Shown: in pieces, positions 25,550-34,019 of the stretch
How the letters are laid out: every line of letters begins with the position of its first letter
How positions within the stretch are numbered: the first letter of the stretch is position 1
Origin: Candidatus Manganitrophaceae bacterium
GTDB taxonomy: Bacteria > Nitrospirota > Nitrospiria > SBBL01 > Manganitrophaceae
Direction of reading: 5' to 3'
NCBI GenBank assembly: GCA_016200325.1
Contig: JACQEZ010000004.1
Coordinates: forward strand, 47,782-111,781
DNA: 64,000 nucleotides
Notes under the pieces: generated by a model
The model's database searches: none
What the model was told of the DNA's origin: nothing
Seen by the model: only the letters and a program-made list of their open reading frames with translations
Position numbers and translations under genes: made by a program

Positions 25550-28391
25550 CGGAAATCACCCCTGCACACCGTCCGCAAAGGGTCGGATATTCTGCCTTCA
25601 CCCCGACATCTTCACGGTAGATCCAACACCGCTCGCACTTGGTTCCTCTGGCAGGCCAAACCTCTATAGCCAGACCTTCCTTAACGGGAGAGATTCCCTC
25701 CGGCTTTTTGTCCCAGGGTTGCAGCTCAACCTGTGATACGATAAAAAACGTAGGAAGAAAATTTTTATACCGCTCTAAAAGTTTGTAAAAAGGAAAGTCA
25801 TGAGCAACCCAAGCATCACCTCTAGCATACAAAATAATACTCGCCTCTAGAGAATTTCCGATCTTCTTTTCCTTGCGCTGCTGTTCTAAGAGACGGGATA
25901 CTTCTTCTCGAATACTAATCAATTCATTCCAGTGATCTAGGAATGTTTGCTCCGCCGGTTGCAATTTCCTGATCGGGGGGAAGGTGGTCAAATGAACACT
26001 CGGCGCCGACTTGAGATCGCTTGGGATAAAGCTCCAAATTTCTTCCGCGGTAAAGGAGAGGATCGGCGCCATCAATCGAACGAGCGTCGTCAGTGTTTCG
26101 AGCAGGACCGATTGCGCGGCGCGCCGCTCGGGCGATTTCGCCCCCGATGCATAAAGGCGGTCTTTGAGGATGTCGAGGTAGAAGGCGGAGAGATCGACCG
26201 CGCAGAAATTGTTCAGCGCATGAAAGATCAGGTGGAACTCCGCCTCTCCGTACGCCCGCTGGACTTTTTCATTTAAAAGCTGAAGACGATGAAGCGCCCA
26301 GCGATCGATCTCCAAGAGATCTTCCTCAGGGACCGGACCGTCCGAGAGATGAAAATCGTAAAGATTGCTGAGAAGGAAGCGGCAGGTGTTCCGAATTTTT
26401 CGGTAGGCCTCGACCAATTGGCCGAGGATGTCTTGCGAGATCCGGACGTCCTCCCGAAAATCGGTCGCCGACACCCAGAGCCGGAGGATCTCGGCGCCAT
26501 ATTTATTGATCACCTCCTGGGGGGCCACCACATTGCCGGCCGATTTCGACATCTTCTTTCCGGCGCCGTCGACGACGAAGCCGTGCGTGAGAACCGCGTC
26601 ATAGGGGGCGCGCCCGTCGGTCTCCAGCGCCGTCAAGAGGCTGCTGTGGAACCAGCCGCGGTGCTGATCCGATCCTTCCAGATAAAGATTGGCCGGCCAC
26701 TTCAGCTCCGGCCATCGTTTTGAATTTTTTAGAACAGCCGCATGGCTGACCCCCGATTCGAACCAGACGTCGAGAATGTCATGCTCTTGCTGAAACCGAC
26801 CCCCTTTGCAAGAGGGACAGGCCGTTCCGCTCGGAAGAAGCTCCGAAGCCGACTTCGAAAACCAGAGGTCGCTCCCCCCCTCCTTTTCCATCAGGTCGGC
26901 GACGTAATCGGCGATCTCTTTCGAGTAGAGGACCGTCCCGCAGTCGAGGCAATCAAATGCAACGATCGGCACCCCCCAGACGCGCTGGCGCGAGATGCAC
27001 CAGTCGGGCCGGCTTTGCATCATTCCGAGGATGCGGTCCTTCCCCCACTTCGGAATCCACTCGACGCCGTGTTCAATCGTCTCAATCGCCCGTCGGCGCA
27101 GATGATTCTTCTCCATCGAAATGAACCACTGCTCGGTCGCACGGAAGATCACCGGGTTCTTACAGCGCCAGCAGTGCGGATAGGAGTGGGCGATCGCCTC
27201 TTCCTTCAAAAGCATCCCGCGCGTTTTCAACAAATCAATAATGGCGCGGTTTGCCTCGAAGACCCTCTGCCCGGCGAATTCTCCCGCCTCGTTCGTAAAA
27301 CGCCCCTGATTATCGACAGGCGCATAAACGGGAAGATGGTACCGCAGCCCCACTTCATAGTCTTCCTGGCCATGCCCCGGCGCGGTATGAACGCAGCCGG
27401 TCCCCTGCTCCAGCGTTACATGCTCGCCCAAGATAACCGGGGCGTCGCGGTCGAGCCAAGGATGGCGGCAGAGCACCCCCTCCAACTCGCTCCCGGCCCA
27501 AGCCCCTTCGGTGATTTCATAGGTGCCCGGCTCGAAATGAAAGCGCTTCATGCAGGCGTCGATCAATTTCTCCGCCAGGATGAGCTCACCCGCCGGTGTT
27601 TTAACCAATCGGTAAGTGAACGAGGGATGAAGGGCGATCGCTTCATTGGCGACGAGGGTCCAGGGGGTCGTCGTCCAGATGACGACGAACGTCTCTCCAT
27701 CCGGCCGGACGGCAAACTTTCCTTTCGGATCTTTGACCGAAAACTTCACATAGATCGACGGCGAAGTATGATCGGCGTATTCGACCTCCGCTTCGGCAAG
27801 CGCCGTCTCATCGACCGGACACCAGAGAACCGGCTTCTTCCCCTTGTAGACCCCTCCCGCGGCGACCACCTTGCCGAACTCCCGGACGATCGCCGCCTCG
27901 TAATCGGGGGTCATCGTGAGATAAGGGTGCTCCCAGTCGCCGAGGACACCGAGCCGTTTGAACTCCTCCCGTTGAATCTGAACGAACTTTTCCGCATACT
28001 CCCGGCAGCGCTTCCGGATCTCGGTCTTGCTCATCCCCTGCTTCTTGGGGCCAAGCTCTTTGAAGACCTGATGCTCGATCGGAAGACCATGGCAATCCCA
28101 ACCGGGAACATAAGGGGCCGAGCGGCCGCTCATTGCTCGCGATTTGACGACAAAATCTTTTAGAATTTTATTGAGTGCATGGCCGATATGGATGTGGCCG
28201 TTGGCATAGGGAGGGCCGTCGTGAAGGATGTACTTCTCGTGCCCGGCGTGCTCGCGCTGAATGCGCTCGTAGAGCCGATCATTTTCCCACTGCGCCAGCT
28301 GCTCCACCTCTCGTTGCGTGAGGTTGGCCCGCATCGGAAAATCGGTCTTCGGAAGATGCAAACTTTGCTTATAATCGGCTTTCTTTTCCAT
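25503..28391 (-). CDS. ileS: Isoleucyl-tRNA synthetase
   Basis: The ~962-residue class I synthetase has the HIGH motif in ANGHIHIGHALNKIL, KMSKSAGN in the catalytic core, the CP1 editing domain with TTPWT, and a C-terminal zinc site CERCW...CGRC. Family alignment favours ATG 28391 (MEKKADYKQSLHLPKTDFP). ATG 28415 is also in frame with AGGA closely upstream. No T-box leader is seen. lspA follows in an overlap. Confidence 0.96.
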   Translation of the reverse strand: MEKKADYKQSLHLPKTDFPMRANLTQREVEQLAQWENDRLYERIQREHAGHEKYILHDGPPYANGHIHIGHALNKILKDFVVKSRAMSGRSAPYVPGWDCHGLPIEHQVFKELGPKKQGMSKTEIRKRCREYAEKFVQIQREEFKRLGVLGDWEHPYLTMTPDYEAAIVREFGKVVAAGGVYKGKKPVLWCPVDETALAEAEVEYADHTSPSIYVKFSVKDPKGKFAVRPDGETFVVIWTTTPWTLVANEAIALHPSFTYRLVKTPAGELILAEKLIDACMKRFHFEPGTYEITEGAWAGSELEGVLCRHPWLDRDAPVILGEHVTLEQGTGCVHTAPGHGQEDYEVGLRYHLPVYAPVDNQGRFTNEAGEFAGQRVFEANRAIIDLLKTRGMLLKEEAIAHSYPHCWRCKNPVIFRATEQWFISMEKNHLRRRAIETIEHGVEWIPKWGKDRILGMMQSRPDWCISRQRVWGVPIVAFDCLDCGTVLYSKEIADYVADLMEKEGGSDLWFSKSASELLPSGTACPSCKGGRFQQEHDILDVWFESGVSHAAVLKNSKRWPELKWPANLYLEGSDQHRGWFHSSLLTALETDGRAPYDAVLTHGFVVDGAGKKMSKSAGNVVAPQEVINKYGAEILRLWVSATDFREDVRISQDILGQLVEAYRKIRNTCRFLLSNLYDFHLSDGPVPEEDLLEIDRWALHRLQLLNEKVQRAYGEAEFHLIFHALNNFCAVDLSAFYLDILKDRLYASGAKSPERRAAQSVLLETLTTLVRLMAPILSFTAEEIWSFIPSDLKSAPSVHLTTFPPIRKLQPAEQTFLDHWNELISIREEVSRLLEQQRKEKKIGNSLEASIILYARGDAWVAHDFPFYKLLERYKNFLPTFFIVSQVELQPWDKKPEGISPVKEGLAIEVWPARGTKCERCWIYREDVGVKAEYPTLCGRCAGVISDGPGEGATSRGTGPE

Positions 28392-28471
28392 AAAATAGTG
28401 CCCCGATAGTAACATTGGTCCTATAGGTTGTCAACGATTCTTAATGTCTAGAAACAGGATCGGACGCGGGC

Positions 28472-28499
28472 AAAAACGGCCTCATTCTCGGCCGTTTTT
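28472..28499 (-). terminator. Terminator embedded in the 3' end of cca
   Basis: A perfect 10-bp stem (AAAAACGGCC/GGCCGTTTTT) encloses an 8-nt loop. The TGA stop codon of the cca-type gene (28484-28482) lies within that loop, so the last codons form one arm. The other arm ends in a T tract on the minus strand. Confidence 0.75.
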
Positions 28500-30008
28500 A
28501 AGCTGTTGTTTGCGGATGAAATCGACCGCCTCGGGCCGGCCGTGAACCCGACCGGAGAGCTGTTCTTCTCGAAGCAGCGCCAGACATTTTCCGACCTCCG
28601 GTCCGGGAGAAAGACCGAGGAGCTCCATCACCTCGCCACCCGAGAGAAGCGGCGGGGGAACCCGCGAGCGCTCTGCGCTGAGCGCCTCCATTCCGCGGAT
28701 CCGCTCTCTGAGCCGATGATAGTACACCAGCTGCGGCGCGCCGGCGGGAGGAATCGTCGCACTGCCGTCGCAGAAGATCAGCTGCAGCAACTTGGCTCCC
28801 GGCCGATACGGCGTCAGGAAGTTTTTTTCAATTGTGGCGGCCCGCAGCTGATCGACCTCGCCGTGCACCAGAATCAAATGTTTTTCGATCAACCAGGCAA
28901 GCGCCTCTTCATCGACATGATACCGGCTCCCCTTGGCATAGCTCGACAGCTTCAGCCGTCCGGAAATCTCCCGTGCCAGCCGCGCGCCGACCTGATCATG
29001 GTTGTTGAACCGAATCCGATCGACCCCGTGCCGCTCCGGTGTTTGGAGCGTGTACGGCTTGCCGATGTCGTGAAAGAGGACGGCAAGCGCCGTCTCCGCG
29101 TCATAAGTATGACCAAACTCTTCCTGGAAAGCGGGCGATGCAAGGATAGAGAGGGCGAGGCGGGTGTGGGTCCAGACATCTCCCTCTGTATGGTACATCT
29201 CCGGCTGGGGGCATCCTTTCATCCGGAGAAGCTCCGGAATCAGCTCCCGAAAGGCGCCGCTCTCATCCCAGAGGTCGAACGCCCGAACCGGATCGGAGAC
29301 GACCGCTTTCACAAATTCTTTTGCGACGATCTCGCGCGGAACCACCGGGGTGCCCTCTTCGCGAACGGCGCTGAGGGCGGAGATTCCGCCGCAGAGCGCC
29401 CGCCAGGTTTTCTCTTCCAGATCGAAGCCGAACTGACAGGCAAAGCGCAACCCGCGCAGCAGACGGGAGGTATCCTCGGCAAAGCGCTGCGCCGGCTCCC
29501 CGACCGCCCGAAGCAGACCGGACTTCAGATCGGCGACGCCGCCAAAGGGATCGATCAGCCGCTTCTGTTTTAAATCGGCCGCGATGGCGTTGACGGTAAA
29601 ATCGCGCCGGCGCAGGTCCTCTTCCACCGGCAGCTGCGGATCGCTCTGAACCTCAAAGTCCCGGCGACCGCCCCCCTTCATAAAAGAGCGCTCCGTCCGC
29701 GGCAGGGCAATATCGATCGGCTCTTCTAAACCGAGGCCCTTCGGCATGAATTTATAAACCCCGAAGCTCTTTCCGACCCAGTTGACCTTTCCATAAGATC
29801 GAAGAAATTCTTTTAACGCTTCGGCGGGAATCCCCCGGATTAAAAAATCATAATCCTTCGTCTCCCGCCCCAGAAGAAGATCTCGAACCGCGCCGCCGAC
29901 CAGGTAGATTTCTCCTGCCGGAAAGCGCTCCTCCAGCGCCGCCAAGAAGGGAAATAATGCCCGTGCCTGATCCAACCGACGCCAGAGAAGCTCGATGAAG
30001 ATTTCCAT
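28482..30008 (-). CDS. cca: CCA-adding/poly(A) polymerase-family nucleotidyltransferase with HD domain
   Basis: The ~508-residue protein has a class II nucleotidyltransferase head (YLVGGAVRDLLLGRETKDYDF with the DxD pair), the RRDFTVNAIA motif and RLLRGLRFACQFGFD. A C-terminal HD domain follows (TYDAETALAVLFHDIGKP). It most likely matures tRNA 3' ends. The tRNA genes in this window encode CCA, so repair rather than synthesis may be its main role. ATG 30008 is chosen; a TTG at 30053 is also in frame. It is divergent from tRNA-His. Confidence 0.88.
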   Translation of the reverse strand: MEIFIELLWRRLDQARALFPFLAALEERFPAGEIYLVGGAVRDLLLGRETKDYDFLIRGIPAEALKEFLRSYGKVNWVGKSFGVYKFMPKGLGLEEPIDIALPRTERSFMKGGGRRDFEVQSDPQLPVEEDLRRRDFTVNAIAADLKQKRLIDPFGGVADLKSGLLRAVGEPAQRFAEDTSRLLRGLRFACQFGFDLEEKTWRALCGGISALSAVREEGTPVVPREIVAKEFVKAVVSDPVRAFDLWDESGAFRELIPELLRMKGCPQPEMYHTEGDVWTHTRLALSILASPAFQEEFGHTYDAETALAVLFHDIGKPYTLQTPERHGVDRIRFNNHDQVGARLAREISGRLKLSSYAKGSRYHVDEEALAWLIEKHLILVHGEVDQLRAATIEKNFLTPYRPGAKLLQLIFCDGSATIPPAGAPQLVYYHRLRERIRGMEALSAERSRVPPPLLSGGEVMELLGLSPGPEVGKCLALLREEQLSGRVHGRPEAVDFIRKQQLKNGRE

Positions 30009-30091
30009 CCCCTTATAATAGAAGGCTTCTCTTTTTTCCGCAAGACGATCCAATCGCGATAGAAAATATTTTCTTTCATGGAGATCTATGC

Positions 30092-30097
30092 TATAAT
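30092..30097 (+). promoter_or_regulatory. Consensus -10 box before tRNA-His
   Basis: TATAAT lies 17 bp before the tRNA 5' end. No good -35 hexamer is present; TTTTCT is the best candidate at 17-bp spacing. Confidence 0.5.
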
Positions 30098-30113
30098 CCC
30101 TTCTCTTTTTAAT

Positions 30114-30189
30114 GGTGAGTGTAGCTCAAGGGCAGAGCACTGGATTGTGGATCCAGGGGTTGGGGGTTCGAAACCCCTCACTCACCCCA
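30114..30189 (+). tRNA. tRNA-His (anticodon GTG)
   Basis: The gene has the extra 5' G (G-1) opposite C73 diagnostic of tRNA-His, acceptor GTGAGTG/CACTCAC, anticodon stem CTGGA/TCCAG with GTG, and an encoded CCA. Confidence 0.96.
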
Positions 30190-30306
30190 GACATACCGAT
30201 ACGCGGACAGACTCACTCGAGTTCTTCTTCTCATTCCGTCGTTCGAACGGCACCTCCGTCAAACAAACCTGCCCTTTAAATAATTCAGAGAGGCCAGATT
30301 AGATTC

Positions 30307-30549
30307 ATGTCGACCGAAATCAAATCAGACCAGGTTCTTGACTGCAAAGGGATGAAATGTCCCATGCCGATCTTAAAAACCAAAATGGCTTTGGAAACGC
30401 TTCGCGTGGGACAAATTTTAGAAATGATTGCGACCGACAAAGGGTCGAAGCCCGATATAGGGGCGTTCATCGAGCAAACCGGCCATGCGTTGCTCTCGAT
30501 GAATGAGCACAATGGCGTCTACACCTATTACATTCAGAAGACGAAGTAA
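30307..30549 (+). CDS. tusA: TusA-family sulfur carrier protein
   Basis: The 80-residue protein has the CPxP motif LDCKGMKCPMPIL with active cysteine C18 and an additional C13. TusA-type proteins carry persulfide sulfur for tRNA thiolation, cofactor synthesis or sulfur oxidation. It is 2 bp upstream of a DsrE2-like gene, a pairing known from sulfur-trafficking loci. Confidence 0.9.
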   Translation: MSTEIKSDQVLDCKGMKCPMPILKTKMALETLRVGQILEMIATDKGSKPDIGAFIEQTGHALLSMNEHNGVYTYYIQKTK

Positions 30550-30551
30550 AA

Positions 30552-31145
30552 ATGGATCATCACTTAAAGGAAATCCTCGGCCCGGAGATGGAAGAGCGGC
30601 TCCAGGCGCTCATTGATGCACGCGTCGAAGAGAAACTCGCCTCTCTCCTCGGAGAGGGTGAAAAGGAACGTTCTCGGAAAAAGAAGCGACTGGCGATCAT
30701 TGTTTCGAAGGGAACGTTGGAGGCGGCCTATCCGCCGCTGATCTTGGCAACCACGGCGATCGCTTTAGAGATGGAGGCGGCGCTCTTTTTTACCTTCTTC
30801 GGCCTGCATATCTTAAAGAAGGGGGCCGCGGAGTCGCTCCGATTTGTCCCGCTTGGCAATCCGGCAACGCCCCTGCCGATGCCGAACATCCTCTCTGCCC
30901 TTCCTGGGATGACGGCACTTGCCACCCTGATGATGAAGAAGACCATTTCGTCGAAGCAGATCGTTTCCATTCCCGAGTTGCTCGGCCTGGCCCGTGAGAG
31001 CGGGGTAAAGCTCTGGCCCTGCCAGATGACGATGGACATGATGGACATCCCGTGGGAAGGGCTGATCGAAGGGTTGGAAGAGCCGGTCGGGGCCGCAACC
31101 TTCCTCTCTTACGCCAGCGATTCAGATATCACCCTTTTCGTCTAG
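30552..31145 (+). CDS. DsrE/DsrF-family protein, DsrE2-like
   Basis: The 197-residue protein has a helical N terminus and the DsrE2 core: KKKRLAIIVSKGTLEAAYPP, FFTFFGLHILKKG, and a candidate sulfur-binding cysteine in VKLWPCQMTMDMM. DsrE2 proteins are often membrane-associated and partner TusA in persulfide transfer. The genes are 2 bp apart. No rhodanese or Hdr/Dsr genes are in view. Confidence 0.88.
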   Translation: MDHHLKEILGPEMEERLQALIDARVEEKLASLLGEGEKERSRKKKRLAIIVSKGTLEAAYPPLILATTAIALEMEAALFFTFFGLHILKKGAAESLRFVPLGNPATPLPMPNILSALPGMTALATLMMKKTISSKQIVSIPELLGLARESGVKLWPCQMTMDMMDIPWEGLIEGLEEPVGAATFLSYASDSDITLFV

Positions 31146-31209
31146 AACAACCTTCGGGGAAGAAAGCCTCTTGCTTCCTTCCCCTCGGATCTGGTAAATA
31201 GATCCCTCT

Positions 31210-31286
31210 GCGCCCATAGCTCAGCTGGATAGAGCACTTGGCTTCGAACCAAGGGGTCGGGAGTTCGAATCTCTCTGGGCGCACCA
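31210..31286 (+). tRNA. tRNA-Arg (anticodon TCG)
   Basis: Acceptor GCGCCCA/TGGGCGC, anticodon stem CTTGG/CCAAG around CTTCGAA and an encoded CCA are present. The anticodon TCG reads CGA. Confidence 0.95.
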
Positions 31287-31294
31287 CTCTTTAA

Positions 31295-31693
31295 CTAGGT
31301 CGGGCTCGACAAGACCTGGATCGTTCCACGCATTCCCGGATGAAGATGGCAGAAAAAATCATAATAACCGGCCGCTTTTTGTGGCGGCACGGCGATTTTT
31401 TCTGTCTCTCCCGGTTTGATGATGCTGACATGCGAGAACGCCGGGATGACAAAGCCGTGGGTGTTGGTCCCTTTGTTTTCAAGTAAGATGGTGTTTCCGG
31501 CGAACACCTTCACCTGCAAATACTTCGGGGAGTAGTAATTGTCCCGCGCGACCAATTTGGGCGCCTCAGGACGCTGGTCGACCAGTTTGGGAATTTTCGG
31601 AATGTGGACGCGTTTATCGATGGTCGCCTCCACCCAGGCGGCGGTTCCCAATAAAAAAATAAGAACGAATAAAAAAGCCAAACGACGCAACAT
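31295..31693 (-). CDS. Secreted cupredoxin-like copper protein
   Basis: The 132-residue protein has a signal peptide (LAFLFVLIFLLGTAAWVEA). Its cupredoxin domain shows a likely first copper ligand in NTHGF and a second cluster in FFCHLHPGM, the Cys-x2-His-x2-Met pattern of type 1 sites. It is probably a periplasmic electron carrier. ATG 31693 has AGGGAG upstream; frames extending to 31801 lack ribosome sites. A palindrome sits 23 bp before the start. Confidence 0.85.
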   Translation of the reverse strand: MLRRLAFLFVLIFLLGTAAWVEATIDKRVHIPKIPKLVDQRPEAPKLVARDNYYSPKYLQVKVFAGNTILLENKGTNTHGFVIPAFSHVSIIKPGETEKIAVPPQKAAGYYDFFCHLHPGMRGTIQVLSSPT

Positions 31694-31715
31694 TTTCTCC
31701 CTCATTCTAAATAAA

Positions 31716-31733
31716 TAGTAAGCAATCTTACTA
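31716..31733 (-). promoter_or_regulatory. 18-bp inverted repeat upstream of the cupredoxin gene
   Basis: TAGTAAG-CAAT-CTTACTA is a perfect repeat with 7-bp arms, centred about 31 bp before ATG 31693. It could be a regulator site or an mRNA hairpin close to the ribosome site. Confidence 0.45.
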
Positions 31734-31791
31734 CAGTGATTTATCTTAGCACCCTGGTGCGCAACATCAAGGATGCAGCAATAAGAGGTTG

Positions 31792-31820
31792 TTGTTTTCA
31801 ATTTATTTTTGTGCTAGGAT
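31792..31820 (+). promoter_or_regulatory. Promoter of tRNA-Arg(CCG)
   Basis: TTGTTT and TAGGAT are 17 bp apart, and the tRNA begins 12 bp after the -10 box. Confidence 0.45.
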
Positions 31821-31832
31821 TCGTTTTCCCTT

Positions 31833-31909
31833 GCGCCTGTAGCTCAATTGGATAGAGCGTCGGCCTCCGGAGCCGTAGGTTAGGGGTTCAAATCCCTTCA
31901 GGCGCACCA
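31833..31909 (+). tRNA. tRNA-Arg (anticodon CCG)
   Basis: Acceptor GCGCCTG/CAGGCGC, loop CTCCGGA and an encoded CCA are present. The outermost anticodon-stem pair looks like a T-T mismatch. The anticodon CCG reads CGG. Confidence 0.94.
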
Positions 31910-32017
31910 GCCAGATAAAAAACGCGCCGCGGGCGTTGCCCGAGCGAGTGCGGGGATCTGGGACCAGAATGGGAATACCCTCTTTTTCTGGCCCCGCAGG
32001 TCCCACAATTTGAAGAT

Positions 32018-32093
<76 letters not shown>

Positions 32094-32160
32094 CATCTTT
32101 ACAACACTCAAAATAGATGGATACCCTCCCGGGGCCCCTCTCCTCATGACTTCTTTTATA

Positions 32161-32192
32161 TTGACATGCTCTAGGTTTAGAGTTAATCTAAA
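32161..32192 (+). promoter_or_regulatory. Promoter and Fur/PerR-type operator of the fur-family gene
   Basis: TTGACA (32161-32166) and TAATCT (32184-32189) are 17 bp apart. An inverted repeat TTTAGA-N5-TCTAAA (32176-32192) covers the -10 box. ATG 32196 follows the -10 by 6 nt, so the mRNA is probably leaderless. The same repeat lies before the peroxiredoxin gene, which suggests autoregulation. Confidence 0.65.
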
Positions 32193-32195
32193 AGG

Positions 32196-32615
32196 ATGCA
32201 GAAGGAACGAATCAAATTCAGTCACGCCGAAATCGAAAAACAATTGATCGCCGCGGGGGTCCAACCGACGGCGCAGCGGATTGCGATCTGCCAATATATT
32301 CTTTCTGAAGCCGATCATCCGACCGCGGAAGAGATTAAAAAATGGGCCGATCGTCATTTCCCGAAAATGAGCATGGCCACCGTCTATAACACCCTCAAAA
32401 TATTGGTCGATGCGGAGATTTTGCAAGAGTTTAAATTTCCCCACTCCGATGCTGCGGTTTATGATTGCAATACGGCCGTTCATTACCATTTTCTGGATGA
32501 AAAAACCGGAGCGTTGCACGATGTCGAGCCGGAATCGATCAATCTGACGGTTAAATTAAAAAAAGAATTCACAGTCAAAGGCATTCAGATTCTACTGCGG
32601 GGCACCAAAAAGTAA
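32196..32615 (+). CDS. Fur-family regulator, PerR-like
   Basis: The 139-residue protein has the Fur winged helix (AAGVQPTAQRIAICQYIL, then MSMATVYNTLKIL) and a metal-binding dimer domain with HYHFLDEKTGALHDVEPE. No C-terminal CxxC structural zinc pairs are present. It is adjacent to an AhpC-type peroxiredoxin and both have TTTAGA-N5-TCTAAA-type sites, so a peroxide-sensing PerR-like role is likely. Metal specificity cannot be read. Confidence 0.88.
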   Translation: MQKERIKFSHAEIEKQLIAAGVQPTAQRIAICQYILSEADHPTAEEIKKWADRHFPKMSMATVYNTLKILVDAEILQEFKFPHSDAAVYDCNTAVHYHFLDEKTGALHDVEPESINLTVKLKKEFTVKGIQILLRGTKK

Positions 32616-32648
32616 TTTTTTTGGGTCAGCATATAGAACTGATCTAGA

Positions 32649-32665
32649 TTTAGAGTATATCTACA
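32649..32665 (+). promoter_or_regulatory. Fur/PerR-type operator before the peroxiredoxin gene
   Basis: TTTAGA-GTATA-TCTACA differs by one base from a perfect copy of the site before the neighbouring fur-family gene. A weak promoter TTGGGT-N17-TAGATT (32621-32649) places the predicted start inside the repeat. Confidence 0.6.
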
Positions 32666-32686
32666 ACGAGGACAAAGGAGGTTCAA

Positions 32687-33229
32687 ATGGGTCGATTATT
32701 GGGTCTTGGAGAGAAATTCCCGGAGTTCTCGCTTCCAGCGGTGACCTCCATCGAGCAGGGAAAAGAATTTACAACCGTCGATTCCAGGGCGGTCGAGGGA
32801 AAGTGGTCGGTCTTCTTCTTCTGGCCGTTTGACTTTACCTTCGTTTGCCCGACGGAGATTGCGGAGTTCAATAGAGACTTAAAGAAATTCCAAGAAAGGG
32901 AGACAGGGGTTTACGGCGCCAGCACCGACAGCCATTATGTGCATCTTGCTTGGCGGCGGTCCCATCCCGATTTAAAAGAGCTCAAATTTCCCATGTTGGC
33001 CGACTATAAGAAAACGCTGAGCGATGCGCTCGGAATTCTTCATCCTGAAGAAAAAGTGCCTTATCGCGCGACCTACATCGTTGATCCCGAAGGGATCATC
33101 CGATGGGTGAGCGTCTACGACCTCAGTGTCGGACGGAATACCGAGGAGGTTCTTCGGACGCTGGATGCGCTACAGACCGGCGCGATGACCCCCTGCAACT
33201 GGGAGCGGGGGAAAGCGACCCTTTCCTAG
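32687..33229 (+). CDS. ahpC: AhpC-type peroxiredoxin (2-Cys)
   Basis: The 180-residue protein has the peroxidatic cysteine C54 in FDFTFVCPTEI and a likely resolving cysteine near residue 170 in MTPCNWERG. It reduces H2O2 and organic hydroperoxides. The start at ATG 32687 follows AAAGGAGG, the strongest ribosome site nearby. No AhpF reductase is adjacent, so the electron donor is unknown. Confidence 0.93.
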   Translation: MGRLLGLGEKFPEFSLPAVTSIEQGKEFTTVDSRAVEGKWSVFFFWPFDFTFVCPTEIAEFNRDLKKFQERETGVYGASTDSHYVHLAWRRSHPDLKELKFPMLADYKKTLSDALGILHPEEKVPYRATYIVDPEGIIRWVSVYDLSVGRNTEEVLRTLDALQTGAMTPCNWERGKATLS

Positions 33230-33238
33230 GCTTCACTT

Positions 33239-33284
33239 CGGGGAGATCAAGCCGCCCTGATTTGGCTTGATCTCCCCGCTTTTT
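33239..33284. terminator. Strong terminator after the peroxiredoxin gene
   Basis: A perfect 15-bp stem (CGGGGAGATCAAGCC with its complement) encloses a 10-nt loop, followed by a T5 tract on the plus strand. It separates two convergent genes and is directly adjacent to the end of the small membrane protein gene. Confidence 0.9.
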
Positions 33285-33511
33285 CATACCGTTTTCGTTT
33301 TCGGATAGACTTTTTCGGCGATGCTCTTTCTCGTTCCTCCGGATCGCCCCTCCTCTAAATACGGCCGATCTGCACCGGCTTCGCCCGCCCTCCGCTTCTC
33401 CTCCGAGCGCTCCGGCGCCTTCACCGCGGTTAAAACCCAAGCCCAAATAAAATTGACGAAGGTCAGGACAATCAATATCGGAAGTCCATATTCTAAAAAG
33501 CCCTCATACAT
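33284..33511 (-). CDS. Small single-span membrane protein
   Basis: The 75-residue product has one N-terminal membrane helix (YGLPILIVLTFVNFIWAWVL) and a charged cytoplasmic-type tail rich in Glu, Arg and Lys. The start at ATG 33511 follows AGGAGGGG. It resembles in shape the small subunits of membrane complexes, but I cannot assign a family. Confidence 0.7.
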   Translation of the reverse strand: MYEGFLEYGLPILIVLTFVNFIWAWVLTAVKAPERSEEKRRAGEAGADRPYLEEGRSGGTRKSIAEKVYPKTKTV

Positions 33512-34019
33512 TTTTGCCCCTCCTACTGTTTATTCTGGCCCTCTTCCGGGCTATTCACCGGAGTGGATCGGAAGAAGGAATCAAGACCGGCCAGAATCAT
33601 CATCGCAGGTTCAAGGCACATTCCGCCTAAATCCCTATTAATTCTCTGTTAAATCCTTCCTTAGCCGGCATTTGCCTTTGATCCGCAACAGGGGAAATGC
33701 CGCCTATTCCGGGTCGGATCTTCTGACGGCAGGAGAGCACAATTTAAAGCCAGCCTCATAAGTGAACCGTTTATCTTCCCTCATTAGACAGTGAGGTATA
33801 TCACTTCACGGTTTTTTGGATTGACTTTAAAGAACGTGAAACATTATCCTTTTATTAATAATCGGAGTTTTGATTGGTCAGATTGGCTTATGGGATATCC
33901 ACTAGCCGGCCTGTCTTGCCAAGGATGGCTTGAAAAAACAGGAAGAGATACAGCAAACGAGTAGAGAGATGGAACTCTCGCACACACTGGGAAAGATCTG
34001 GTTTATGGGGGGGTTCTTG
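33512..34019. other. 508-bp intergenic region with candidate regulated promoter
   Basis: No coding region is visible. A candidate promoter TTGACT-N18-TATCCT lies at 33821-33850. Upstream of it at 33790-33805 is AGTGA-GGTATA-TCACT, which matches the GTGA-N6-TCAC core of CRP-family sites, centred near -60. The leader to the lipoprotein gene would be about 160 nt. Confidence 0.45.

Noticed and set aside
26742..28163. 473-codon plus-strand frame over ileS
   Set aside because: Antisense shadow of ileS caused by high GC at third codon positions.
28391..28470. T-box leader upstream of ileS
   Set aside because: Only about 90 bp separate ileS from cca on the same strand side, and no T-box sequence or antiterminator was seen.
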